A stretch of 39,082 bases of DNA, from positions 1 to 39,082 of the forward strand of contig CANJJI010000024.1 in NCBI GenBank assembly GCA_947474545.1. Reading direction: 5' to 3'. Under the pieces are notes generated by a model, which saw only the letters and a list, made by a program, of their open reading frames with translations, did not search any database and had not been told where the DNA came from. The DNA comes from Beijerinckiaceae bacterium (GTDB lineage Bacteria; Pseudomonadota; Alphaproteobacteria; Rhizobiales; Beijerinckiaceae). Shown in pieces: positions 9,075 to 17,251 of this stretch; within the stretch, counting starts at the first letter, position 1, and each line of letters starts with the position of its first letter. The position numbers were made by a program, and so were the translations under genes.

Positions 9075-11578
9075 GCGGTTTGGCTGGCCTCAGACGGCTT
9101 TGCACCGTTTTCCGGAAAGATGCACGTGACGGCTGTGCCTTCGCCGGGAGCTGAATCGACGGTGACCGTGCCACCATGAAGCTCAACGAAAGAACGAACG
9201 ATGGAAAGACCAAGGCCCACGCCGCGGTGGCGCGAACCAACGGTTTGGCTCTGGAAGCGATCGAATACGTGGGCGATAACGTCGGCAGGTATCCCACGGC
9301 CTTGATCCGTAATCTTGAAAACCATCTCACTGCCGCGCCGCAATGCCGCCAGCGTAACCGTCTGCCCCGGCGAAGAAAACCCTATGGCATTGGACAGAAG
9401 GTTGAATAACACCTGTCGAACTCGATTGGCGTCTGCGTGAAAGACGCCAATCTCCTTGGGCACGACGACATTCAACTTGATATCGGCTTCGGACAATCTG
9501 TCCTGTACGCCCTCGACAGCGGAGGCGATCGTTTTTTCAACGTCCACGTCCTGCAATTCAAGTTCCATCGCATCGTTGTCGATCGTCGCCAGATCGAGGA
9601 TGTCGTTGATGATGGCAAGCAGCGCAGCGGAAGATTTCAGCACGTGACCAGAATATTCGCGCTGCTTCAAATTCAGCGGACCCACGCTTTCGCTGCCAAG
9701 CAATTCCGCATAGCCGATGATATTTGTGAGTGGCGAGCGCAGCTCGTAGGAAACATGATGCACGAAATCATCCCGCAGCCTTTGCGCTTCCTCAACAGCC
9801 TGCGCATGTTTCACGTCAGCTGTTACATCCGTGAACGTAAGCAGGGTCGCGCCATCCGAAAGCGGCGCCGTCGTTGCGTCAAGAATCAGATCGCTATTGC
9901 AATAGATGCGAAGATCGTAACTGGTGCGCGTATCATGCAGACCCGCAACGATTGAGCGCAATTGCGACCAGTTTCTTGCATCCAGATCAAGCGGCATGCA
10001 CAGGTGCAAGACTTGATCGATATGCGGCTCGTCAATGAGACTTTCTTCATCAAGCCGCCATTGGCTGGCAAATGCCGGGTTGTAAAGCTTGAGCCGTCCA
10101 TCGGGACCAAAGACAGCCACGCCCTCTTTTAACGTGTCGAGCGTTTCACCTTGCACGCGGATCAAAGCGTTATACTGGGATTCTATGTGATAACGTTCGG
10201 TCACATCATCATAGAGATAGGTTATGCCGCCCTGCGGATTGGGATTGAGAACCGCGCGTAATGTCCGCCCGTCCGGCAGATGCCAGACCTGTTCGGACAT
10301 ATCGTTGGAGTGATAGGCGGCAAGGAGCGATTCCTTCCAGCTGCGGAAATCGACCTGCTCGGGCAGCCTGCGTTGCGCCCTGAGATGATCGAGTATTTCC
10401 GAATCTGTCGGGCGTTGATCGAGAAACGCTGCATCGAGTGACCAGAGCCTGCGATATTCCGCGTTATGAAACACCAACCGTTTCTTGCCATCGAATATGG
10501 CGACCGCTGTTTTCAATTGATCAAGGGTCCGGCCGTGTGATTCCATCTGCCGCCCGAAGTCGCGCCGCACTTCTTCGAGTTCAGCAAGATCACGGGCCAT
10601 CCCCGCCGAGCCGCCTGGTGCGGGGAGATCGAAAATCTCCATCAGGTGACGCTGACCGGCGACAACGGCTGGCAGCCGTGCGTGCCAAATTTCGCCTTTC
10701 GCACGGTGTTCCAAGGCCAGAGCGCGCGAACCTGCATCGAGCAATTCGCTGCCTTTGACGATGGCTTCATGTCCATCTGCAGCCTCTATCGCGCGGGCGA
10801 AGGCAGCATTGGCCCAGGCTAGCTTGTTATCCTGATCGCGGATCCAGGCCGGGTCAGGTATCGCATCAAGGAGCGTCTTGAACGTCTCCACATCCGTCAA
10901 CGCCTTCGCGTGGCGTTCGCGCAATTGTGTCAGTTCAAGCCGGTGGCCGGATACGTCGCGCACACGCATGACAGCCCGCCCGCCAACAGCGCGGCCCTCT
11001 GCCTCCATGTGTCTGCCAGCGATGCTCACCAGCGGCAGGCGAAAGCCTTCTCCGCGGCTGCGTAACCGCTCGACACATTGCTCAATCTTCTGGGCGGAGT
11101 CAGGGGTAAGCCACGAACCAAATCCAAGGACCCGCCGGGGAACCGGAACGTCCATGACAAGCGACAGATCGCCCTCGATATCAGGTTCGCCCGAAGCGGA
11201 ACCCCAGGCAATGACGATCTGCGGTTCGGCAGATAGAAAAAGATTAGCCCGATCAAGCGCGTTGCGCGTTGTCGTGAGGTCTGATGTCAATTGTTCTTCG
11301 CGCTGCGTCCATCTGCGCCGCCCCGTCAGGTGTAGAATGGCGGTGCTGGCCGAGAATATGACAAGCGCGACAACGACCGATACGCCGGCAATACCCTGCG
11401 TATCCTTCATCGACTCAAAGGCCGTCAATCCTTCCGCCGCCAACGCCGGGTCAGCCGTCAGCATGACGCAAGCCGTAGCGCCGGAAATACGCATGTTACA
11501 AAGTGAACTCAGCGTCCAACGGTTCGCATCTATAGATGCGAACGGCCAAACGTTACCAAAGCGACGCCGCCGTCTCAT
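9071..11578 (-). CDS. divL: DivL-type PAS-domain kinase with Tyr replacing the phospho-His
   Basis: This 835-residue protein has an N-terminal signal-like segment, one membrane helix near residues 65-82 (GVSVVVALVIFSASTAILHL), several PAS-like repeats, and a kinase core. The dimerization helix reads VSYELRSPLTNIIGY: where ordinary kinases have SHELR, Tyr611 stands in for His. This is the hallmark of Caulobacter DivL, which controls CckA and hence the CtrA phosphorelay. The ATPase domain looks intact: NLLSNAIGFS (N box), DQGRGIP (G1), FDRF (F box), GVGLGLS (G2). The context trxA-addAB-tsaE-divL-ahcY supports the call. The ATG at 11578 has a GGGAT-like site. Met29 at 11494 is a real alternative, because it starts directly into a signal peptide ending ALAAEG. 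Confidence 0.87.
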   Translation of the reverse strand: MRRRRRFGNVWPFASIDANRWTLSSLCNMRISGATACVMLTADPALAAEGLTAFESMKDTQGIAGVSVVVALVIFSASTAILHLTGRRRWTQREEQLTSDLTTTRNALDRANLFLSAEPQIVIAWGSASGEPDIEGDLSLVMDVPVPRRVLGFGSWLTPDSAQKIEQCVERLRSRGEGFRLPLVSIAGRHMEAEGRAVGGRAVMRVRDVSGHRLELTQLRERHAKALTDVETFKTLLDAIPDPAWIRDQDNKLAWANAAFARAIEAADGHEAIVKGSELLDAGSRALALEHRAKGEIWHARLPAVVAGQRHLMEIFDLPAPGGSAGMARDLAELEEVRRDFGRQMESHGRTLDQLKTAVAIFDGKKRLVFHNAEYRRLWSLDAAFLDQRPTDSEILDHLRAQRRLPEQVDFRSWKESLLAAYHSNDMSEQVWHLPDGRTLRAVLNPNPQGGITYLYDDVTERYHIESQYNALIRVQGETLDTLKEGVAVFGPDGRLKLYNPAFASQWRLDEESLIDEPHIDQVLHLCMPLDLDARNWSQLRSIVAGLHDTRTSYDLRIYCNSDLILDATTAPLSDGATLLTFTDVTADVKHAQAVEEAQRLRDDFVHHVSYELRSPLTNIIGYAELLGSESVGPLNLKQREYSGHVLKSSAALLAIINDILDLATIDNDAMELELQDVDVEKTIASAVEGVQDRLSEADIKLNVVVPKEIGVFHADANRVRQVLFNLLSNAIGFSSPGQTVTLAALRRGSEMVFKITDQGRGIPADVIAHVFDRFQSQTVGSRHRGVGLGLSIVRSFVELHGGTVTVDSAPGEGTAVTCIFPENGAKPSEASQTA
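11522..11543. repeat. Perfect 22-bp palindrome at the divL start region
   Basis: The 11-bp half-site GTTCGCATCTA is followed immediately by its exact reverse complement. It falls in codons 12-19 of the longer divL reading frame, or 28-49 bp upstream of the alternative start at 11494. Further single copies of the TTCGCA/ATGCGAA core occur near 11609 and 11635. It could be a regulator-binding site for divL. Confidence 0.6.
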
Positions 11579-11686
11579 GCTTTGGATCCCGTCTCAAAAC
11601 GTTATGTGTTCGCAACTGCGGCGTGGCCTCCGCGATGCGAATCAGCTCACTGTATAGTCACCCGGCAGGCCTGAGAAAGTAGTTAA

Positions 11687-11726
11687 TCAATTAAAACGCC
11701 TCCGATTCATTTAAGAACCGGAGGCG
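11687..11726 (-). terminator. Intrinsic terminator downstream of ahcY
   Basis: An 8-bp GC-rich stem (CGCCTCCG at 11697-11704 with CGGAGGCG at 11719-11726) encloses a 14-nt loop. In the minus-strand direction it is followed by TTTTAATTGATT. This is a good Rho-independent terminator for ahcY and separates it from divL. Confidence 0.8.
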
Positions 11727-11746
11727 CATGAGTTTCATACATCATC

Positions 11747-11773
11747 TAGTGGCTTCCAATCAGAAAGCCACTA
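11747..11773 (-). other. Perfect 9-bp hairpin just after the ahcY stop
   Basis: TAGTGGCTT (11747-11755) pairs exactly with AAGCCACTA (11765-11773) around a 9-nt loop, starting 8 nt beyond the ahcY stop codon. No T-run follows it on the minus strand, so it is more likely an RNA-stabilising or first-stage hairpin than a full terminator. Confidence 0.5.
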
Positions 11774-11781
11774 AGCGCAAA

Positions 11782-13188
11782 TCAATACCGGTAGGTTTCC
11801 GGCTTGTAGGGACCCTGTTGCGGCAGGCCGAGATAAGTTGCCTGCTGATCTGTCAATGTGGTGAGCTTCACACCGATTTTTTCCAGGTGCAGACGGGCGA
11901 CCTTTTCGTCCAGATGCTTGGGCAGCGTGTAGACCTTCTTGTCGTAATGGCCAGGCTTTGTCCAAAGCTCGATCTGCGCCAGCGTCTGGTTCGTGAACGA
12001 AGCAGACATAACGAACGACGGATGACCCGTGGCGTTGCCGAGGTTTACGAGGCGCCCTTCCGACAGCAGGATGATGCGATGGCCATCGGGGAACGCGATC
12101 TCGTCGACTTGCGGCTTGATGTTGTTCCACTTGAGATTCTTCAGGCCAGCGACCTGAATTTCCGAATCGAAATGGCCGATGTTGCAGACAATCGCGCGGT
12201 CCTTCATCTTGCGCATGTGATCGACGGTGATGACGTCCACATTGCCCGTCGCCGTGCAGAAGATGTCGGCGCGCGGCGCGGCTTCTTCCATCGTCACGAC
12301 TTCATAGCCTTCCATCGCCGCCTGCAACGCGCAGATCGGATCGATTTCGGAGACCAGAACGCGGCAGCCCGCGTTGCGCAGCGAAGCAGCCGAACCCTTG
12401 CCCACATCGCCGAAGCCGGCAACCATGGCGACCTTGCCGGCCATCATCACGTCTGTGCCGCGGCGGATGCCGTCGACCAGTGATTCCTTGCAGCCATAGA
12501 GATTGTCGAACTTTGACTTGGTCACGGAATCATTGACGTTGATCGCGGGCCAGAGCAGCGAGCCGTCCTTTTCCATGTTGTAAAGACGATGCACGCCCGT
12601 GGTGGTCTCTTCCGAGACGCCCTTGATGGCGTTGGCGTTCTTTGTATACCAGCCGGGATGCGTCTTCAGGCGCGACTTGATCGCGGCAAAGAGCACTTCT
12701 TCTTCTTCATTGCCGGGCTTGTCGAGGAAAGCGGTGTCACCGCCTTCGGCGCGCTTGCCCAGATGGATCAGCGAGGTCGCGTCGCCACCATCATCGAGAA
12801 TCATGTTCGGCGTGCCGCCATCAGCCCATTCGAAAATCTTGTGGGTGTATTCCCAATAATCCTTCAGCGATTCGCCCTTGGTCGCGAAAACAGGCGTACC
12901 AGCAGCAACGATAGCGGCGGCTGCGTGATCCTGGGTCGAATAAATATTGCAAGAGGCCCAACGCACGTCCGCGCCCAGCGCCTTGAGGGTTTCAATCAGC
13001 ACGCCAGTCTGAATGGTCATATGAAGCGAACCGGCGATGCGCGCGCCTTTCAGAACCTGCTTGGGGCCATATTCGGCGCGGGTGGCCATGAGGCCCGGCA
13101 TTTCGGTTTCGGCGATGTCGAGTTCCTTGCGGCCGAAAGCGGCAAGCGACATGTCTGCGACGGCGTAATCGTTGTCTTTAACGGTCAT
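11782..13188 (-). CDS. ahcY: Adenosylhomocysteinase (S-adenosyl-L-homocysteine hydrolase)
   Basis: This 468-residue NAD-dependent cytoplasmic enzyme cleaves S-adenosylhomocysteine, the product inhibitor left by methyltransferases, to adenosine and homocysteine. Strong matches run throughout, including the [12 protein letters not shown] segment, the NAD-binding loop [20 protein letters not shown], and the C-terminus ending KPETYRY. The length is that of the bacterial form with the insertion. The ATG at 13188 is preceded by a weak GGA site. The gene has its own promoter about 57 nt upstream and a terminator after it, so it is probably monocistronic although divL follows on the same strand. No SAH-riboswitch consensus was recognised in the short leader. 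Confidence 0.98.
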   Translation of the reverse strand: MTVKDNDYAVADMSLAAFGRKELDIAETEMPGLMATRAEYGPKQVLKGARIAGSLHMTIQTGVLIETLKALGADVRWASCNIYSTQDHAAAAIVAAGTPVFATKGESLKDYWEYTHKIFEWADGGTPNMILDDGGDATSLIHLGKRAEGGDTAFLDKPGNEEEEVLFAAIKSRLKTHPGWYTKNANAIKGVSEETTTGVHRLYNMEKDGSLLWPAINVNDSVTKSKFDNLYGCKESLVDGIRRGTDVMMAGKVAMVAGFGDVGKGSAASLRNAGCRVLVSEIDPICALQAAMEGYEVVTMEEAAPRADIFCTATGNVDVITVDHMRKMKDRAIVCNIGHFDSEIQVAGLKNLKWNNIKPQVDEIAFPDGHRIILLSEGRLVNLGNATGHPSFVMSASFTNQTLAQIELWTKPGHYDKKVYTLPKHLDEKVARLHLEKIGVKLTTLTDQQATYLGLPQQGPYKPETYRY

Positions 13189-13244
13189 GATTTTTCCGGT
13201 GAAGTTCTGGAGTGGCCGGAAGGGCCAGCTTTTAAACCGAAGGC

Positions 13245-13273
13245 TCTATAACAGCGCCCGGCGCAAGATGCAA
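13245..13273 (-). promoter_or_regulatory. Sigma70-type promoter for ahcY
   Basis: On the minus strand, TTGCAT (-35, 13268-13273) and TATAGA (-10, 13245-13250) are separated by exactly 17 nt. The predicted leader is about 50 nt and includes a small TGGCC/GGCCA hairpin at 13213-13227. Confidence 0.6.
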
Positions 13274-13323
13274 TAACGATATAAAGATAAGTTTATGTGA
13301 TTTAAGCTAATCTGCGAAACCCA

Positions 13324-13364
13324 AGAACATTTTTTGAGCCGGCCTGGCGAAATTTCAATGTTCT
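13324..13364. repeat. 8-bp inverted repeat in the ahcY-hypothetical intergenic region
   Basis: AGAACATT (13324-13331) and its exact reverse complement AATGTTCT (13357-13364) are separated by 25 nt. They lie upstream of both divergent promoters. The arms could be operator half-sites, but 8 bp with this spacing could also arise by chance. Confidence 0.35.
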
Positions 13365-13419
13365 GGCGCGCAGTTCTCCTCACGGACCGGGTCTCCGCAG
13401 ACTTATGGTATTATTCCTA

Positions 13420-13448
13420 TTGACAAAACTATTCCTAATCACTATGTT
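13420..13448 (+). promoter_or_regulatory. Sigma70-type promoter for the hypothetical gene at 13478
   Basis: A perfect TTGACA (13420-13425) is followed after 17 nt by TATGTT (13443-13448). The direct repeat TATTCCTA occurs at 13412-13419 and 13430-13437, flanking the -35 box, and may be a regulator site. Predicted transcription starts about 23 nt before the ATG. Confidence 0.6.
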
Positions 13449-13477
13449 CCTGCTTTGTTCAATTCAAACGGCCCGCT

Positions 13478-14170
13478 ATGGACATTCCCAAAGCCATCGA
13501 TCTCAACAAGACCCTCCTCGCCCGCATCATCGCGGGGCTCTTCACCTTGCTGGGTGGGGGAGCTGGGCCTGCGCGGATTTCCATAGAATTGCATCGCAGG
13601 ATTGTACGGGTGCTTCGTCCTGCTGAATCAGCCGTGCGGCGTTTGATCGTGGTTTTTGCGAGAATAACGGGGGCCAAAGCGCCGCCGCCCCGGCCACAGG
13701 CGCAGTCGCGTTCTGTTCCCTCAGGGCTTGCCCGCACGGGGACGGGAAAAAAGCGCCAGTCTTTCCCGCTTTTTGATCCCCGGCAGCGGTTCTGGCGCCA
13801 GCGCCCAACGAAAAAAGCCCCCGCCGCGCTGCCGCGTATTATTTCGCTCACCGATGAAGGACTCCGCAGGCTCAGGGAGAGCCTCAATGCTCCGCCTGTA
13901 GCAGAGAAAAAAGTACAGGATATCAGCCCCCTCAATCTGCTGCGCCGTCTTGAGGCCGTTGCCGGCGCACTCAACGATCTGCCGCATCAGGCCAGACGTC
14001 TCGTCCGCGCACTGGCCAGACGCCAGAGCGTACCGAAATTGAAATTCAGAACGCCTTTGCGGCCGGGACGCCCGCCGGGCAACCGCCAAAAACCTCGTCT
14101 GGAAGTCGATCACGTCTTGCGCGACTGCGACTGGCTCGCCCGCAATGCGTTGCCGCCTGACACATCGTAA
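13478..14170 (+). CDS. Hypothetical Arg-rich protein with N-terminal hydrophobic segment
   Basis: I do not recognise this 230-residue protein. The N-terminus MDIPKAIDLNKTLLARIIAGLFTLL contains one short hydrophobic helix that could anchor it in the membrane. The rest is strongly basic, with many Arg and Pro and a low-complexity middle (about residues 65-115). The C-terminal third looks more ordered (SPLNLLRRLEAVAGALNDLPHQARRLVRALARR). The good sigma70-type promoter just upstream supports it as a real gene. No clear Shine-Dalgarno sequence precedes the ATG, so the leader may be read in another way. It is divergent from ahcY and convergent with the DUF1345-type gene. It may be a lineage-specific envelope or nucleic-acid-associated protein, but nothing shows that directly. 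Confidence 0.6.
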   Translation: MDIPKAIDLNKTLLARIIAGLFTLLGGGAGPARISIELHRRIVRVLRPAESAVRRLIVVFARITGAKAPPPRPQAQSRSVPSGLARTGTGKKRQSFPLFDPRQRFWRQRPTKKAPAALPRIISLTDEGLRRLRESLNAPPVAEKKVQDISPLNLLRRLEAVAGALNDLPHQARRLVRALARRQSVPKLKFRTPLRPGRPPGNRQKPRLEVDHVLRDCDWLARNALPPDTS

Positions 14171-14324
14171 AAGCCTGGGCTGTTGATATTCAGGAACGTT
14201 GCAAACCCGGACGCGCAAGACAATCCGGGATCGCGATGTCGTGTTCCCTCTACACGAGTCCAGCGTGCCATTCTGCGGAAGACAATGACTCAGCAGCTTT
14301 GTATCCGGCTTAGTAGGTTTAGTT

Positions 14325-15026
14325 TCAGCTCCCCACAATCAGCGAAGCCCCGATATTGATGGTCAGCGCCAAAAGTGTCGTATTGAAAAAGAATGTCAGC
14401 ACGCAATGCAGCAGATTCAGCCGCCGCATGGCCCGGGACGTAATTTCGACATCCGCAGTCTGGGACGCAACGCCGATCACGAACGAAAAATAGAGAAAAT
14501 CGAAATAGTCAGGCGCAGACGTTCCAGGAAACCGCAGCCCGCCACTTTCCGCCTGGGCAGACGCCGCAACACCAGCCCTCTCGATAAAAAACTCATGGGC
14601 ATAATGTTGCGCGAAAACGGCATGGATCAACGTCCAGCTCGTCACGATCGTCAGGACGGCCATCCCTGCACGCAATTGCTGCTGACTCCCCTTGAGCGAA
14701 GCGAGCCCCCTCAGATCCAGAAAAATGGCTGTAAAAGACGCTGCGACCGCGATGATGACCAGAAGAAGCACGAACGAGCGGCTCTCGTCGATCATCGCCG
14801 CGCGGGCACGGATGGAGTGCTCCGTTGCCCGCTGCATCATAGAGGCGGTGATTCCAAGATAAAGCACAACGCCAAAATTCCAGCCCGCCAAAGATGGGCT
14901 GGGCCAGCCGAGTCTGGCAAACGCCAGCCAAGCGGCAAAACCCGCAATAACGCAGACCAACATACGCACATGACCCGCGACATTGCGGAGGAATTTACTT
15001 CGTTGCCAGCGGACCCGATCATGCAT
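14325..15026 (-). CDS. DUF1345-family integral membrane protein
   Basis: This 233-residue protein has about five membrane helices, including LVCVIAGFAAWLAFA, GVVLYLGITASMM, FVLLLVIIAVAASFTAIF, VLTIVTSWTLIHAVF and the C-terminal LLHCVLTFFFNTTLLALTIN. The segment DYFDFLYFSFVIGVASQTADVEI (split here: DYFDFLYFSF, VIGVASQTADVEI) is characteristic of the DUF1345 family, whose function is unknown; it resembles a channel pore region. No strong ribosome-binding site precedes the ATG at 15026. The next upstream gene on this strand is 92 nt away, so co-transcription is uncertain. The 154-nt gap to the convergent hypothetical gene holds only a weak 6-bp hairpin (14206-14229). Confidence 0.85.
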   Translation of the reverse strand: MHDRVRWQRSKFLRNVAGHVRMLVCVIAGFAAWLAFARLGWPSPSLAGWNFGVVLYLGITASMMQRATEHSIRARAAMIDESRSFVLLLVIIAVAASFTAIFLDLRGLASLKGSQQQLRAGMAVLTIVTSWTLIHAVFAQHYAHEFFIERAGVAASAQAESGGLRFPGTSAPDYFDFLYFSFVIGVASQTADVEITSRAMRRLNLLHCVLTFFFNTTLLALTINIGASLIVGS

Positions 15027-15118
15027 AGGGAAATCTCAATGCCCCAAATTGCTTTGCCTTGTGGCTTGGAGCCATCACAGACACGGATTATTCCCCTCCA
15101 GGCAAAAGTCCACAGCCT

Positions 15119-16102
15119 TCAATTCTTGATCTGCAGATCGAGTTTCTTGATGACCGCAGTCAATATCTCCCGGTCCGCTTGCAGGATCTTTGCAAACTCT
15201 TCGGAAGAAACCCCCGAAGGATTATAAAATACCTTTATTATGCGTTCGCGAATGTCGGGCTGCGCAATGACTGCCCGCAATTCAGCCGTGATCCTGTCGA
15301 GAATGGGCTTGGGAACACCAGTCGGAGCAAACACGCCCATCCAGGCATCGACGGGCATATCCGGCGTTCCCGCTTCGGCAACGGTGGGAATATCGGGAAA
15401 GCCGGGCCAGCGTTTTGCTGACGTGATCGCGAGCGGGATTACTTCGCCTGCCTCTAATTGGGAGGCGATGCTGCCAAGGGCAATTGTCGCAACATCCACA
15501 TCCCCGCGGATAACAGCGCTGAGGGCTTCCGGAGTTCCGCGAAATGGCACATGCACCATTTTTGAGCCGGACTGATCAGCCAGCATCTCCATCGAGAGAT
15601 GCCCGATTGTGCCCGGGCCTACAGTCGAATACGAATATTTGTCAGGGTTTTTCTTCAGCAGCTCGCGAAACTCGCCCATACTTTTAACGCCGAGCTTCTT
15701 GCTCGACGCGACGACGCTGGGCGTCGTGCCCATGATGGTCAGAGGCACGAGCTGGGCAGCCGGATCGAATTTCACGCCTGGCATTGTCAGGGGATTGACG
15801 ATGATCGGCGCAAATCCCGACACCAGCAATACGCTTCCGTCAAACGGGCCTTTGATCACCGCATCGACACTAATGTTCCCGCCCGCGCCTGCCTTGTTTT
15901 CCACGATGAATGGCCGGCCGTGCTTCTTCTGCATGGCTTCCGCGACAACCCGCGCAAGCAGATCGGCGGCAGATCCGGCTCCAAAGCCTATGACGAAATT
16001 GGTCTGCCGTGGCGGCCATTCCTGAGCCGCGGACCCGCCCGCTATCAAAATAGTCAAAGCAAAGGCCCCAACCAGCGAAGCTGAATTCCGAAAGATAGGC
16101 AT
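15119..16102 (-). CDS. Bug/TctC-family periplasmic substrate-binding protein
   Basis: This 327-residue protein would be a periplasmic receptor of the Bug (tripartite tricarboxylate transporter) family, which binds carboxylates and related small molecules. A signal peptide is visible (MPIFRNSASLVGAFALTIL, then IAGGSAAQEW), cleaved near AAQ. The mature part shows the family pattern VIGFGAGSAADLLARVVAEAM, VENKAGAGGNISVDAV and VPFRGTPEALSAVIRGDVDV. The ATG at 16102 is chosen over upstream starts because it begins the signal peptide and has an AGAGGA site. No TctA or TctB membrane subunits occur in the window, so it is an orphan receptor. It is divergent from a second Bug gene across 175 bp. The ligand is unknown. 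Confidence 0.93.
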   Translation of the reverse strand: MPIFRNSASLVGAFALTILIAGGSAAQEWPPRQTNFVIGFGAGSAADLLARVVAEAMQKKHGRPFIVENKAGAGGNISVDAVIKGPFDGSVLLVSGFAPIIVNPLTMPGVKFDPAAQLVPLTIMGTTPSVVASSKKLGVKSMGEFRELLKKNPDKYSYSTVGPGTIGHLSMEMLADQSGSKMVHVPFRGTPEALSAVIRGDVDVATIALGSIASQLEAGEVIPLAITSAKRWPGFPDIPTVAEAGTPDMPVDAWMGVFAPTGVPKPILDRITAELRAVIAQPDIRERIIKVFYNPSGVSSEEFAKILQADREILTAVIKKLDLQIKN

Positions 16103-16277
16103 TGCGTTTCCTCTCACAAATGGCCCTTCGAGGGTCTTGTGCCGGATATCAACATGGCCGTGCATTGCGGGCAAGCCGGATGCAGGCGTATTGCCGCACG
16201 CCTTCGCAAGTGCAATCATCCCGCAAATCGCCGGGCGGTCCCGGCCTTGTCAAAAAGTGGTCAGAGGGAGAGCGCAT

Positions 16278-17240
16278 ATGCGGAAGTTTTTCGCGGGCAT
16301 CTTATTGCTTGCATGCACGGGCGCTGCCATGGCGCAGGGGCAATATCCTGATCGTAGCGTCAAAATCATCGTGCCAACCACGCCCGGCGGCGTGACAGAC
16401 ATTCTTGCAAGGGTCATTGCAAATGGATTGACCCCAACCTGGGGGCAGACCGTAATCGTTGAAAACCGCCCGGGCGGAGCGGAAATGATCGGCACAGGAG
16501 CGGTCGCAAAATCTCCGCCTGATGGCTACACGATGCTCGTGACGGGCTCTTCTCCCATTACCGCCGCTCCACATCTGCAAAAACAAATGCCCTACGACCC
16601 CATGAAAGATCTGATGGTGATCGCGCTGCTGGGACAAATCACGCCTATGATGCATGTGCTGGATTCCTTGCCGGTCAAAACCGTGCAGGATTATATCGCA
16701 CTGGCAAAATCAAAGCCGGATACGCTGAATTATGGCTCGATGGGCATTGGTACATACCCACATATTGCCATGGAAGATTTCAAGCAACGCACAGGAACCC
16801 AGATGCAGCATATTGCCTACAAGGGCGCGTCGGTTGCAGCCTCTGCCCTGCTCCGCGGCGAAATCACGATGTTGATCGTCAATATGGGTAATCTCGATGA
16901 ACACGTGAAATCAGGGAAGGTCAGGATCATCGCAGCAGCTGGCCCACAACGCGCAGCCATGCGCCCGGATATTCCCACGATTTCGGAATCGGCGGTGCCG
17001 GGCTTCTCCACCGGTAGCTGGTGGGGCATGTTCGCGCCGGCGAATTTACCAACCCCCATTGTTGAAAAAATTCGCGCGGACGTCGCCAAAACGCTGGACT
17101 CAGCGGATGCGCGCAAGCTCTTTGAATCCAACACAATCGAACGCATCACGACGCCGCCGTCCGAATTTGCAAAATTTCTAGCTGGCGACCTCGCCAATCA
17201 GGGCCGCCAAATCAAGGCCGCCAACATTCAGCCGGAATAA
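16278..17240 (+). CDS. Bug/TctC-family periplasmic substrate-binding protein
   Basis: This 320-residue protein is a second orphan Bug receptor. The start at 16278 has an AGAGGGAG site and gives a clean signal peptide (MRKFFAGILLLACTGAAMAQ) cleaved after AMA. The mature protein begins YPDRSVKIIVPTTPGGVTD and contains VENRPGGAEMIGTGAVAKS and IAYKGASVAASALLRGEI, all typical. It lies 11 nt upstream of the amidohydrolase gene, so the two are almost certainly one operon. The receptor probably delivers the substrate, or its precursor, for that enzyme. It differs clearly from the divergent Bug protein, so a recent duplication is unlikely. Confidence 0.93.
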   Translation: MRKFFAGILLLACTGAAMAQGQYPDRSVKIIVPTTPGGVTDILARVIANGLTPTWGQTVIVENRPGGAEMIGTGAVAKSPPDGYTMLVTGSSPITAAPHLQKQMPYDPMKDLMVIALLGQITPMMHVLDSLPVKTVQDYIALAKSKPDTLNYGSMGIGTYPHIAMEDFKQRTGTQMQHIAYKGASVAASALLRGEITMLIVNMGNLDEHVKSGKVRIIAAAGPQRAAMRPDIPTISESAVPGFSTGSWWGMFAPANLPTPIVEKIRADVAKTLDSADARKLFESNTIERITTPPSEFAKFLAGDLANQGRQIKAANIQPE

Positions 17241-17251
17241 GCGGGGACATC

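Noticed and set aside
11683-11694. TTAA-N4-TTAA, resembling a CtrA-binding site near divL
   Set aside because: The CtrA consensus needs a 7-nt spacer. The sequence is explained by the T-rich tail of the ahcY terminator.
13189-13250. Possible riboswitch in the ahcY leader
   Set aside because: The leader is only about 50 nt and shows no SAH- or SAM-riboswitch consensus, just a 5-bp hairpin.
14206-14229. Hairpin CCCGGA/TCCGGG between convergent genes
   Set aside because: The stem is only 6 bp with a 12-nt loop and no T-run follows in either direction, so it is not a convincing terminator.
16190-16216. ATTGC...GCAAT dyad between the two divergent Bug genes
   Set aside because: Five-bp arms with a 17-nt spacer are expected by chance, and no promoter is aligned with it.
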